Shown: piece by piece, positions 1 to 7,094 of the stretch
Layout of the letters: each line of letters begins with the position of its first letter
How positions within the stretch are numbered: position 1 is the stretch's first letter
Assembly: GCF_001894865.1 (NCBI RefSeq)
Contig: NZ_BCXA01000056.1
Coordinates: 1-43,921 of the forward strand
Length of the DNA stretch: 43,921 bases
Direction of reading: 5' to 3'
Source: Rhodococcus maanshanensis NBRC 100610
GTDB taxonomy: Bacteria > Actinomycetota > Actinomycetes > Mycobacteriales > Mycobacteriaceae
Made by a program: the position numbers and the translations under genes
Notes under the pieces: generated by a model
What the model was told of the DNA's origin: nothing
The model's input: the letters and a program-made list of their open reading frames with translations, nothing else
The model's database searches: none

Positions 1-13
1 TGGGTTAGCAGAT

Positions 14-58
14 CACGCAGACGCTCGGCTGGGCTATCCCAGTCGAGCGTTCTGCGTG
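14..58. repeat. Imperfect palindrome (interrupted hairpin)
   Basis: Three paired blocks, 14-20/52-58 (CACGCAG/CTGCGTG), 22-27/44-49 (CGCTCG/CGAGCG) and 29-33/38-42 (CTGGG/CCCAG), surround a 4-nt loop (CTAT). Single mismatches or a bulge separate the blocks. It could be a terminator for a gene beyond the left edge or a dispersed palindromic element. Confidence 0.5.
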
Positions 59-238
59 GACGGGTGGTGAGTTGGCGAGCGTGGTGCTCGAGGACAGCCC
101 CAAGCCTTCCGGGCCCACACGCATCCGGTGTCCCGGTTGATCCAAACAGCCCGAGCCGGGGCCGTCACACTTCCAACACGGCCCATCGACGCAAGAACCC
201 GCAGCTTCAACACTTCGCGGTCAACCTCTGAAATCGAC

Positions 239-277
239 GCGGTCGTCGCAACTCCCACTGGGTGTTGCGACGACCGC
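239..277 (-). terminator. Hairpin terminator of the his genes
   Basis: A perfect 14-bp inverted repeat (GCGGTCGTCGCAAC at 239-252 against its complement at 264-277) with an 11-nt loop lies about 65 nt past the hisG stop on the minus strand. No U-tract follows, which is common for high-GC actinobacterial terminators. Confidence 0.65.
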
Positions 278-342
278 TGGAAGCTGCCCGTGGGTGTGAC
301 CGGGGCCGTTCGTGTCTCCTCGAAGCCGACTACGCGCGGGCG

Positions 343-1194
343 TCAGAAGGCCCGGCAGGACCGGATGTCGGAGGCCAGGATCGCCTTCGCGCCGATCTCG
401 GCGAGCTGATCCATCACGTCGTTGCTGACCTTGCGCGGCACGAGCGCGCGGATCGCGACCCACGCCTCGTCGGCCAGCGGCGAGATCGTCGGCGACTCGA
501 GGCCGGGGGTGATCCGCAGCGCCTCGTCGAGCAGTCCGCGCGGGCAGTCGTAGTCGAGCATCAGGTACTGCTGCGCGAAGACGACGCCCTGCACGCGGGC
601 GATCAGCTGGTTGCGCGCCTTGTCGGTGCCGTCCGAGCCCTCGCGCTGGATCAGCACGCCCTCTGAGTCACAGAGGGATTCGCCGAAGGCAACCAGGTTG
701 TGCTGACGCAGGGTGCGGCCGGAACCGACGACGTCGGCGATGGCGTCCGCGACACCGAGCTGGATCGAGATCTCCACGGCGCCGTCGAGCCGGATGACGG
801 TGGCCTCGACGCCTCGGGCGGCGAGGTCCCGCCGGACCAGGTTCGGGTACGAGGTGGCGATCCGCAGACCGGCCAGGTCGGCAGGCGACCAGTCCTTGCC
901 CGCGGGGGCCGCGTAGCGGAAGCTCGAACGACCGAATCCGAGGGACAGCCGCTCGGAGACCGGGGCTCCCGAGTCGAGAGCGAGGTCACGACCGGTGATG
1001 CCGAGGTCGAGTTCGCCCGACCCGACGTAGATCGCGATGTCCTTGGGACGGAGGAAGAAGAACTCGACCTGGTTCGCCGGGTCGAGGACGGTCAGATCGC
1101 GGGAGTCGGTACGGCGGCGGTAGCCGGCCTCGTCGAGGATCTCGGCGGCGGACTCGGACAGCGAGCCCTTGTTGGGTACTGCGACGCGCAGCAT
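343..1194 (-). CDS. hisG: ATP phosphoribosyltransferase HisG (long form)
   Basis: Catalyses the first step of histidine synthesis, joining ATP and PRPP to phosphoribosyl-ATP in the cytoplasm. The 283-residue product begins [14 protein letters not shown]. It has the expected catalytic core ([50 protein letters not shown]) followed by a C-terminal ACT-like regulatory part, so it is the long, histidine-feedback-inhibited form (the M. tuberculosis enzyme is about 284 aa). The start is set by GGAAGG about 7 nt upstream; the frame stays open further upstream but without conserved sequence. hisE lies 67 nt upstream on the same strand, as in mycobacteria, and the two are probably co-transcribed. Confidence 0.97.
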   Translation of the reverse strand: MLRVAVPNKGSLSESAAEILDEAGYRRRTDSRDLTVLDPANQVEFFFLRPKDIAIYVGSGELDLGITGRDLALDSGAPVSERLSLGFGRSSFRYAAPAGKDWSPADLAGLRIATSYPNLVRRDLAARGVEATVIRLDGAVEISIQLGVADAIADVVGSGRTLRQHNLVAFGESLCDSEGVLIQREGSDGTDKARNQLIARVQGVVFAQQYLMLDYDCPRGLLDEALRITPGLESPTISPLADEAWVAIRALVPRKVSNDVMDQLAEIGAKAILASDIRSCRAF

Positions 1195-1261
1195 GGGGTG
1201 TTCCTTCCGGAAGTGGCGAGAGGGTGGCCAGAGGACGTGTGGAGTCGATGCGGAGCGCGAC

Positions 1262-1525
1262 TCACAGATGTCGGTAGACGTCCTCGAGCTTGAGCCCACG
1301 CCCGACCATCAGCACCTGCACCCAATAGAGCAGTTGGGAGATCTCCTCGGACAGCGACTCGTCACTCTCGTGCTCGGCGGCGATCCACACCTCACCCGCC
1401 TCCTCGAGCACCTTCTTGCCCTGCGCATGGACGCCCGCGTCCAACGCGGCCACGGTGCCGGAGCCCTCGGGACGGGTGGCGGCACGGTCGGTCAGCTCGG
1501 CGAACAGCGAATCGAAGGTCTTCAC
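1262..1525 (-). CDS. hisE: Phosphoribosyl-ATP pyrophosphatase HisE
   Basis: Hydrolyses phosphoribosyl-ATP to phosphoribosyl-AMP, the second step of histidine synthesis. The 87-residue protein is the usual length for a stand-alone HisE. It carries the MazG-like helical motif [16 protein letters not shown] followed by [15 protein letters not shown], whose acidic residues bind magnesium. It precedes hisG in transcription, matching the mycobacterial hisE-hisG pair. The HAD phosphatase gene lies 72 nt upstream on the same strand, so it may share the metH transcript. Confidence 0.96.
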   Translation of the reverse strand: MKTFDSLFAELTDRAATRPEGSGTVAALDAGVHAQGKKVLEEAGEVWIAAEHESDESLSEEISQLLYWVQVLMVGRGLKLEDVYRHL

Positions 1526-1597
1526 GGGTCACGATTCTTTCACGGGCGAGAAGCGACTCCCCACTCGGCCAGCAGATCGAGGAGCTCGAGCCCGCGC

Positions 1598-2311
1598 TCA
1601 GGCGTGGACGGTTCGCCACGCCGCGGCGAACCCCGACTCCCCTATCCCCTCGAGACTCGCCCTGTGCACCCGGCGCGGTCCGATCGGCACCGCGACCTCG
1701 CACGGCACCACCAGCACCGCGCAGCCTGCCGCCTCGGCGGCCGCCGAACCGGTCGGCGAGTCCTCGACCGCCAGGCAGTGCTCGGGAGCGATGCCGAGCA
1801 GCTCCGCCGCGCGCAGGTACGGATCCGGCTCGGGCTTGCCGCGGGGAACCTCGTCGCCGCAGACGGTGACGTCGAAGTGCTCCCGCCCCAACGTGTCCAG
1901 TGCCTGCTCGGCAAGCACTCGCTCGGTGTTGGTCACCAGCGCGGTGCGCAGCCCGCTCTCCCGCGCCGTGCGCAAGGCCTCCTGCGCGCCCGGCCGCCAC
2001 GGGATGCCGAGCGAGAACAGCTCGGTGACACGGGCGTTCATCCAGGCCGCGGCGTCCGCGAGGGCGGCGGCCGTCGGGTCGAGCTCGAGTGCCCCGAAGA
2101 TGGTCGCGAGCGCATCGGGCCCGGAGGCGCCGATGATGGCGTGCCGCGTGCTCGCCGTCATCACCCCGCCCAGTTCGGCCGCGAGCTCGTGCATGGCGAC
2201 GTCCCAGAGCTTCTCGGAGTCGAGCAGGGTGCCGTCCATGTCCCAGAGCACGGCCTTGAGGTCTGGACCCGATACCGCCATCGACACCCCGAACGTCGAG
2301 GCCTCAGACAT
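1598..2311 (-). CDS. HAD-superfamily phosphatase, beta-phosphoglucomutase-like subclass
   Basis: A predicted cytoplasmic phosphohydrolase of 237 aa. Motif I is seen near residues 22-29 (LWDMDGTLLDSE, nucleophile Asp in DMDGT), motif II in LRTALVTNT, the lysine in RGKPEPDPYL, and motif IV in CLAVEDSPTGSAAAEAAG. The cap sits between motifs I and II, as in the PGMB/phosphatase subclass. The start overlaps the end of metH by 8 bp (ATGTCTGA), which implies translational coupling to metH. An internal Met at residue 12 is an alternative start. The substrate cannot be read from sequence. Coupling suggests, but does not prove, a housekeeping or metabolite-repair role linked to methionine or one-carbon metabolism. 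Confidence 0.85.
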   Translation of the reverse strand: MSEASTFGVSMAVSGPDLKAVLWDMDGTLLDSEKLWDVAMHELAAELGGVMTASTRHAIIGASGPDALATIFGALELDPTAAALADAAAWMNARVTELFSLGIPWRPGAQEALRTARESGLRTALVTNTERVLAEQALDTLGREHFDVTVCGDEVPRGKPEPDPYLRAAELLGIAPEHCLAVEDSPTGSAAAEAAGCAVLVVPCEVAVPIGPRRVHRASLEGIGESGFAAAWRTVHA

Positions 2312-5300
2312 TGAAGTACTTGGCCTCGGGGTGATGCAGCACGAACGCGTCGGTCGACTGCTCGGGATGCAGCTGCAACTCCTCGGACAGCACCACGCCG
2401 ATCCGCTCCGGCTCGAGCAGGGCCACCATCTTGGCGCGATCCTCGAGGTCGGGGCAGGCGCCGTAGCCGAACGAGTAACGGGCGCCCCGGTAGCCGAGCT
2501 TGAAGTACTCCTCGACGTCCTCCGGGTCCTGCTCGGCGAGGTTGTGTCCGCCGGCCAGCACCAGCTCCTCGCGAACGCGGCGGTGCCAGTACTCGGCGAG
2601 CGCCTCGGTGAGCTGCACGCCGATGCCGTGCACCTCCAGGTAGTCCCGGTACGAGTTCGCGGCGAACAGCTCGTTCGCGAAGTCCGCGATCGGCTGGCCC
2701 ATCGTCACCAGGTTCAGAGGCAGCACGTCGACCTGGCCGGTGCGGCGCGCCTCCTCGCGCGAGCGCACGAAGTCGGCGATGCACAGGAACCGGTCCCGGT
2801 GCTGACGCGGGAAGGTGAACCGGAACCTCTCCGGCGCATCGGGAGTCGGCTCGGTGAGCACGACCACGTCGTCGCCCTCGGAGACCGCAGGGAAGTAGCC
2901 GTACACCACCGCGGCGTGCGCGAGGATGCCGTCGGTGCTGAGCCGGTCCAGCCAGTAGCGCAGCCGCGGCTTGCCCTCGGTCTCCACCAGCTCCTCGTAG
3001 GTCGGCCCGTCGCCGGCCCGCTGCCCGCGCAGGCCCCACTGGCCCAGGAACAGCGCCCGCTCGTCGAGCAGTCCGGAGTAGTCCGCCAGCGAGATGCCCC
3101 TGACGATGCGGCTGCCCCAGAACGGCGGCGTCGGGACCCCGATGTCGGTGGCGACATCGGACCGTTCCGGCACCTCGACAGGAACCTCGGCGGCCTTGCG
3201 CGCCTCGGCGATTCGCTTGGACCGCTCGTGCCGCGCCTTGCGTTCCGCGGCCTTCTCCTTGGCTGCCAACGCCTCCGGGCTGTCCGGGTCCGGTCCCCCG
3301 CCGCGCTTGGTGGTCATGATGGTGTCCATCAGCCGCAGGCCCTCGAAGGCGTCGCGCGCGTAGGAGACCTCGCCCTCGTAGATCTCGGCGAGGTCGTTCT
3401 CGACATACGTCCGCGTCAGTGCCGCGCCACCGAGCAGGACCGGGAACTGCTCGGAGACGCCCTTGGCGTTGAGCTCCTGCAGGTTCTCCTTCATCACCAC
3501 GGTGGACTTCACCAGCAGGCCGGACATACCGATCACATCGGCCTTCTTGTCGATCGCGGCGTCGAGAATGGTCGCGATCGGCTGCTTGATGCCGAGGTTG
3601 ACCACCTCGTAGCCGTTGTTGCTCAGGATGATGTCGACCAGGTTCTTGCCGATGTCGTGCACGTCGCCCTTGACGGTTGCCAACACGATCCGGCCCTTGC
3701 CGTCCTCGTCGGTGGCCTCCATGTGCGGCTCGAGGTACGCAACGGCCGCCTTCATCACCTCGGCGGACTGCAGCACGAAGGGCAGCTGCATCTGTCCGGA
3801 ACCGAACAGCTCGCCGACGGTCTTCATGCCGTTCAGCAGTGTGTCGTTGATGATCTCCAGCGGGGGCTTCTCGGTCATCGCCTCGTCGAGGTCGGCCTCG
3901 AGTCCGTTGCGCTCGCCGTCGACGATGCGCCGCTCGAGCCGCTCGAACAGCGGCAGTCCGGCGAGCTCCTGTGCCCGGGTCTCGCGGGCCGAAGCCGCGG
4001 ACACGCCCTCGAACAGCTCCATCAGCTTCTGCAGCGGGTCGTAGCCATCGCTCCTGCGGTCGTAGACCAGGTCGAGCGCGACCTGACGCTGCTCCTCCGG
4101 GATCCGCGCCATCGGCAGGATCTTGGACGCGTGCACGATCGCGGTGTCAAGGCCCGCCTCCGTGCACTCGTGCAGGAACACCGAGTTGAGGACCTGTCGG
4201 GCGGCGGCGTTGAGGCCGAACGAGATGTTCGAGATGCCGAGGGTGAAGTGGATGCGGGGGTGCGCCGCCTTCAGCTGCCGGATCGCCTCGATCGTCTCGA
4301 TGCCGTCCTTGCGCACCTCCTCCTGACCGGTGGAGATCGGGAAGGTCAGCGCGTCGATGATGATGTCGGACTCGTCGAGGCCCCAGTTGACGGTGATGTC
4401 CTCGATCAGTCGCTCCGCGATCCGCACCTTGTGCTCGGCGGTGCGCGCCTGGCCCTCCTCGTCGATGGTCAGCGCGACGACGGCGGCGCCGTGCTCCTTG
4501 ACCAGCCGCATGATCTTCTGGAACCGCGAATCCGGCCCGGTGCCGTCCTCGTAGTTCACCGAGTTGACCGCGGACCGTCCACCGAGGTGCTCGAGACCGG
4601 CCCGGATCACGTCCGGTTCCGTCGAGTCGATCATGATCGGCAGCGTCGAGGCGGTCGCGAGCCTGCTCGCGAGTTCGGTCATGTCGGCAGCGCCGTCGCG
4701 CCCGACGTAGTCGACGTTGAGGTCGAGCATGTGCGCGCCGTCGCGTGTCTGGTCCTTCGCGATGTCGATGCACCGTTCGAAGTCCCCGGAGATCATCGCC
4801 TCGCGGAAGGCCTTGGAGCCGTTGGAGTTCGTGCGCTCACCGATCACCAGGATGCTGGCGTCCTGCTCGAACGGCACCGCGGCGTACAGGGACGAGGTGC
4901 CACCCTCGGGAACCGGGTTGCGCGTTGCCTTCTCGACCGTGCGCACCGCCTCGGCGACCTGACGGATGTGCTCGGGCGTGGTGCCGCAGCAACCGCCGAC
5001 CATGCCGAGCCCGAACTCGGAGACGAAGCCGCTCAGCGCATCCGCGAGTTCCGGTGCGGTGAGCGGGTATTCGGCGCCCTTCGCGCCGAGCACCGGGAGT
5101 CCGGCGTTCGGCATCACCGACACCGGCAGCGTCGAGTGCTTGGACAGGTGCCGCAGGTGCTCGCTCATCTCCGCGGGCCCGGTGGCGCAGTTGAGACCGA
5201 TCATGTCGATGCCGAGCGGTTCGAGCGCCGTCAGCGCGGCGCCGATCTCGCTGCCCAGCAGCATGGTTCCTGTGGTCTCGACGGTGACGTGGGTGATGAT

Positions 5301-5873
5301 CGGGATCCGGCGGCCGAGCTTCTCCATGGCGTGCTGGCTGCCGATGATCGCCGCCTTGACCTGAAGCAGGTCCTGGCAGGTCTCGACGAGGATGGCGTCG
5401 GCGCCCGCCTCGATCATGCCGAGGGCGGACTCGGTGTACGCATCGCGGAGCACAGCGAACGGCGCGTGCCCGAGCGTGGGGAGCTTGGTACCTGGCCCCA
5501 TCGATCCGAGCACGAACCGCGCCATGCCGTCCCGGCCGGGGCCCATCTCGTCGGCGACCTCACGCGCGATCCGGGTGCCGCGCTCGGACAGATCGCGGAT
5601 CCGGTGCGAGATGTCGTAGTCGGCGAGGTTGGGCAGGTTGCAGCCGAAGGTGTTGGTCTCGACGGCGTCGGCACCGGCCTCGAAGTAGGCCCGGTGGATG
5701 TCCGCGAGCACGTCGGGGCGGGTTTCGTTCAGGATCTCGTTGCAGCCCTCGAGGCCGAGGAAGTCGTCGAGAGTGAGATCCGCGTCCTGCAACATCGTTC
5801 CCATCGCACCGTCGCCGATGACAACGCGCTGCGAGAGCGCATCCAACAGGGCGGAGTGAAATGGGGCAGACAT
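2304..5873 (-). CDS. metH: Cobalamin-dependent methionine synthase MetH
   Basis: Transfers a methyl group from methyltetrahydrofolate through methylcobalamin to homocysteine. The 1189-residue protein has all four modules: an N-terminal homocysteine domain (GDGAMGTML; zinc cysteines in GLNCATG and GGCCGTTPEHI), a pterin domain (ILVIGERTNSNGSKAF), a cobalamin module with the B12-ligand His739 in DVHDIGKNLV, and a C-terminal AdoMet reactivation domain (near GYGACPDLEDRAKM). The start MSAPFHSALLDALSQR is supported by a TACTCT hexamer 7 nt upstream, predicting a leaderless message. The frame stays open for another 59 codons upstream, but that part overlaps the divergent PAC2 gene. No cobalamin riboswitch fits in the 51-bp gap. 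Confidence 0.97.
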   Translation of the reverse strand: MSAPFHSALLDALSQRVVIGDGAMGTMLQDADLTLDDFLGLEGCNEILNETRPDVLADIHRAYFEAGADAVETNTFGCNLPNLADYDISHRIRDLSERGTRIAREVADEMGPGRDGMARFVLGSMGPGTKLPTLGHAPFAVLRDAYTESALGMIEAGADAILVETCQDLLQVKAAIIGSQHAMEKLGRRIPIITHVTVETTGTMLLGSEIGAALTALEPLGIDMIGLNCATGPAEMSEHLRHLSKHSTLPVSVMPNAGLPVLGAKGAEYPLTAPELADALSGFVSEFGLGMVGGCCGTTPEHIRQVAEAVRTVEKATRNPVPEGGTSSLYAAVPFEQDASILVIGERTNSNGSKAFREAMISGDFERCIDIAKDQTRDGAHMLDLNVDYVGRDGAADMTELASRLATASTLPIMIDSTEPDVIRAGLEHLGGRSAVNSVNYEDGTGPDSRFQKIMRLVKEHGAAVVALTIDEEGQARTAEHKVRIAERLIEDITVNWGLDESDIIIDALTFPISTGQEEVRKDGIETIEAIRQLKAAHPRIHFTLGISNISFGLNAAARQVLNSVFLHECTEAGLDTAIVHASKILPMARIPEEQRQVALDLVYDRRSDGYDPLQKLMELFEGVSAASARETRAQELAGLPLFERLERRIVDGERNGLEADLDEAMTEKPPLEIINDTLLNGMKTVGELFGSGQMQLPFVLQSAEVMKAAVAYLEPHMEATDEDGKGRIVLATVKGDVHDIGKNLVDIILSNNGYEVVNLGIKQPIATILDAAIDKKADVIGMSGLLVKSTVVMKENLQELNAKGVSEQFPVLLGGAALTRTYVENDLAEIYEGEVSYARDAFEGLRLMDTIMTTKRGGGPDPDSPEALAAKEKAAERKARHERSKRIAEARKAAEVPVEVPERSDVATDIGVPTPPFWGSRIVRGISLADYSGLLDERALFLGQWGLRGQRAGDGPTYEELVETEGKPRLRYWLDRLSTDGILAHAAVVYGYFPAVSEGDDVVVLTEPTPDAPERFRFTFPRQHRDRFLCIADFVRSREEARRTGQVDVLPLNLVTMGQPIADFANELFAANSYRDYLEVHGIGVQLTEALAEYWHRRVREELVLAGGHNLAEQDPEDVEEYFKLGYRGARYSFGYGACPDLEDRAKMVALLEPERIGVVLSEELQLHPEQSTDAFVLHHPEAKYFNV

Positions 5874-5880
5874 GCCGTCC

Positions 5881-5886
5881 AGAGTA
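5881..5886 (-). promoter_or_regulatory. -10 element of leaderless metH promoter
   Basis: On the minus strand TACTCT lies exactly 7 nt before the metH ATG, the TANNNT spacing that puts the transcription start on the A of the start codon. The -35 region would overlap that of the divergent PAC2 promoter within 5887-5912. Confidence 0.6.
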
Positions 5887-5912
5887 GTGGGCCCCTTGAA
5901 GGACCCTGGTCG

Positions 5913-5918
5913 TAGGCT
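5913..5918 (+). promoter_or_regulatory. -10 element of leaderless PAC2-gene promoter
   Basis: TAGGCT ends 6 nt before the GTG start at 5925, so transcription should begin at the start codon. It faces the metH promoter across a 51-bp divergent gap. Confidence 0.6.
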
Positions 5919-5924
5919 GGTCGG

Positions 5925-6821
5925 GTGAGTCCAAGCGAACCCGAAGTCACGTCCGAGCACGACGCGCCCGCGCTGCGTGACCCCATCCTCGTCGCCGCCT
6001 TCGAGGGGTGGAACGACGCGGGCGACGCCGCCAGTGGCGCCGTCGAGCACCTGGAACTCATCTGGGATGCGCGACCGCTTGCCGAGCTCGACTCCGAGGA
6101 CTATTACGACTATCAGGTCAATCGTCCGACGGTTCGCCAGGTCGACGGGGTCACCAGGGAGATCGAGTGGCCGGCAACCCGGGTCTCGGTGTGCTCACCC
6201 CCCGGCAGCGAACGGGACGTGCTGATCCTGCGCGGCATCGAGCCGAACATGCGCTGGCGCAGTTTCTGCGACGACCTGCTCGAGATCATCGAGGACCTGG
6301 GCGTCACCACCGTTGTCATCCTCGGCGCCCTGCTGGCCGACACCCCGCACACCCGGCCGGTGCCGGTCACCGGCACTGCGTACAGCACGGAGTCGGCCGA
6401 GCGGTTCAACCTGGAACAGACCCGCTACGAGGGCCCGACCGGGATCACCGGGGTGCTCCAGGACGAATGCGTCAAGGCGGGGGTGCCCGCCATCTCGTTC
6501 TGGGCAGCCGTCCCCCATTACGTGTCGCAGCCGCCGAATCCGAAGGCCACCGTCGCGCTCCTGCAGCGCGTGGAGGAGGTGCTCGACGTGGAGGTGCCGC
6601 TCGGCGAGCTGCCCGCCCAGGCCGAGGAGTGGGAGCAGTCGGTCACCGAGATGACCAAGGACGACGAGGAGATCACCGAGTACGTGCGCTCGCTCGAGGA
6701 GCGCGGCGACGCGGAGGTCGACATCTCGGAGGTCATCTCCAAGATCGACGGTGACGCCATCGCGGCCGAGTTCGAGCGCTACCTGCGCAGGCGTGGACCC
6801 GGCAGCTTCGGCGGCCTGTGA
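5925..6821 (+). CDS. PAC2 family protein (proteasome-assembly-chaperone-like, Rv2125-type)
   Basis: A 298-aa cytoplasmic protein of the PAC2 family, named after a eukaryotic proteasome assembly chaperone; the actinobacterial role is not settled. Family features are PILVAAFEGWNDAGDAASGAVEHL at the N-terminus, a central sheet region (VLILRGIEPNMRWRSF, VTTVVILGALLADTPHTRPVPV) and the SFWAAVPHYVSQPPNPKA segment, followed by an acidic helical tail. The GTG start fits the leaderless -10 immediately upstream; no Shine-Dalgarno is seen. It diverges from metH as the homologue does next to metH in M. tuberculosis, which supports orthology. Confidence 0.9.
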   Translation: MSPSEPEVTSEHDAPALRDPILVAAFEGWNDAGDAASGAVEHLELIWDARPLAELDSEDYYDYQVNRPTVRQVDGVTREIEWPATRVSVCSPPGSERDVLILRGIEPNMRWRSFCDDLLEIIEDLGVTTVVILGALLADTPHTRPVPVTGTAYSTESAERFNLEQTRYEGPTGITGVLQDECVKAGVPAISFWAAVPHYVSQPPNPKATVALLQRVEEVLDVEVPLGELPAQAEEWEQSVTEMTKDDEEITEYVRSLEERGDAEVDISEVISKIDGDAIAAEFERYLRRRGPGSFGGL

Positions 6822-6830
6822 GATTCGTCT

Positions 6831-6847
6831 CTCCCGGTCACCGGGAG
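6831..6847 (+). terminator. Hairpin after the PAC2 gene
   Basis: CTCCCGG-TCA-CCGGGAG forms a 7-bp stem with a 3-nt loop about 10 nt after the stop codon, followed by GCCTTTC. It is a short but GC-only intrinsic terminator candidate. Confidence 0.55.
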
Positions 6848-6910
6848 GCCTTTCGGCGGGGTCGGTCCCACCCCTCGGGGCCGATCCCACCAGATCACAG
6901 GCCTGTTATT

Positions 6911-6924
6911 CATGTCCTGACATG
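6911..6924. promoter_or_regulatory. Perfect palindrome upstream of nirB
   Basis: CATGTC-CT-GACATG is a perfect 14-bp palindrome in the 273-bp gap before nirB, about 170 bp ahead of its start codon. It has the shape of a dimeric regulator's operator. I could not match it to GlnR, Crp or another known consensus. Confidence 0.35.
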
Positions 6925-7094
6925 TGCTGGATCGGACCGGTGAGTTCTTCCTGATTCCCACGTAACCTCTGCGCAGCCACTTCGTCACCGGAGCGCAGCA
7001 CCCTCGAATCCATGGCGAGCACACGGCGGTACCTGCGCAGCGTGGACAGGTGCACCGACGGGGCCGTCACGGACCTCGGACAGGTGGTGCTCTG

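Larger units (their letters stand above)
1..342. other. Intergenic stretch downstream of hisG, no supported gene
   Basis: I see no convincing gene here. Short open frames exist on both strands, but none has a recognisable family or a good ribosome binding site. The stretch holds two hairpins: an imperfect one at 14-58 and a perfect one at 239-277 that probably ends hisG transcription. Whatever lies left of base 1 is unknown. Confidence 0.5.

Noticed and set aside
34-409. Small open frames on both strands in the left-edge region (34-258 minus, 128-409 plus)
   Set aside because: No family resemblance, no ribosome site or TANNNT at the start, and they run through the 239-277 hairpin.
1416-5915. 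A 1499-codon open frame on the plus strand across the metH region
   Set aside because: It is antisense to metH, whose protein is fully recognisable. Long antisense frames are expected in GC-rich DNA with strong third-position bias; the product is a low-complexity Arg/Gly/Leu string with no domain.
5874-5924. Cobalamin riboswitch for metH
   Set aside because: The gap to the divergent gene is only 51 bp and the -10 predicts a leaderless message, so there is no room for the roughly 200-nt element.
6822-7094. GlnR-type binding site before nirB
   Set aside because: A GTAAC occurs at about 6962, but the spaced second half-site is poor; I could not support it without a matrix score.
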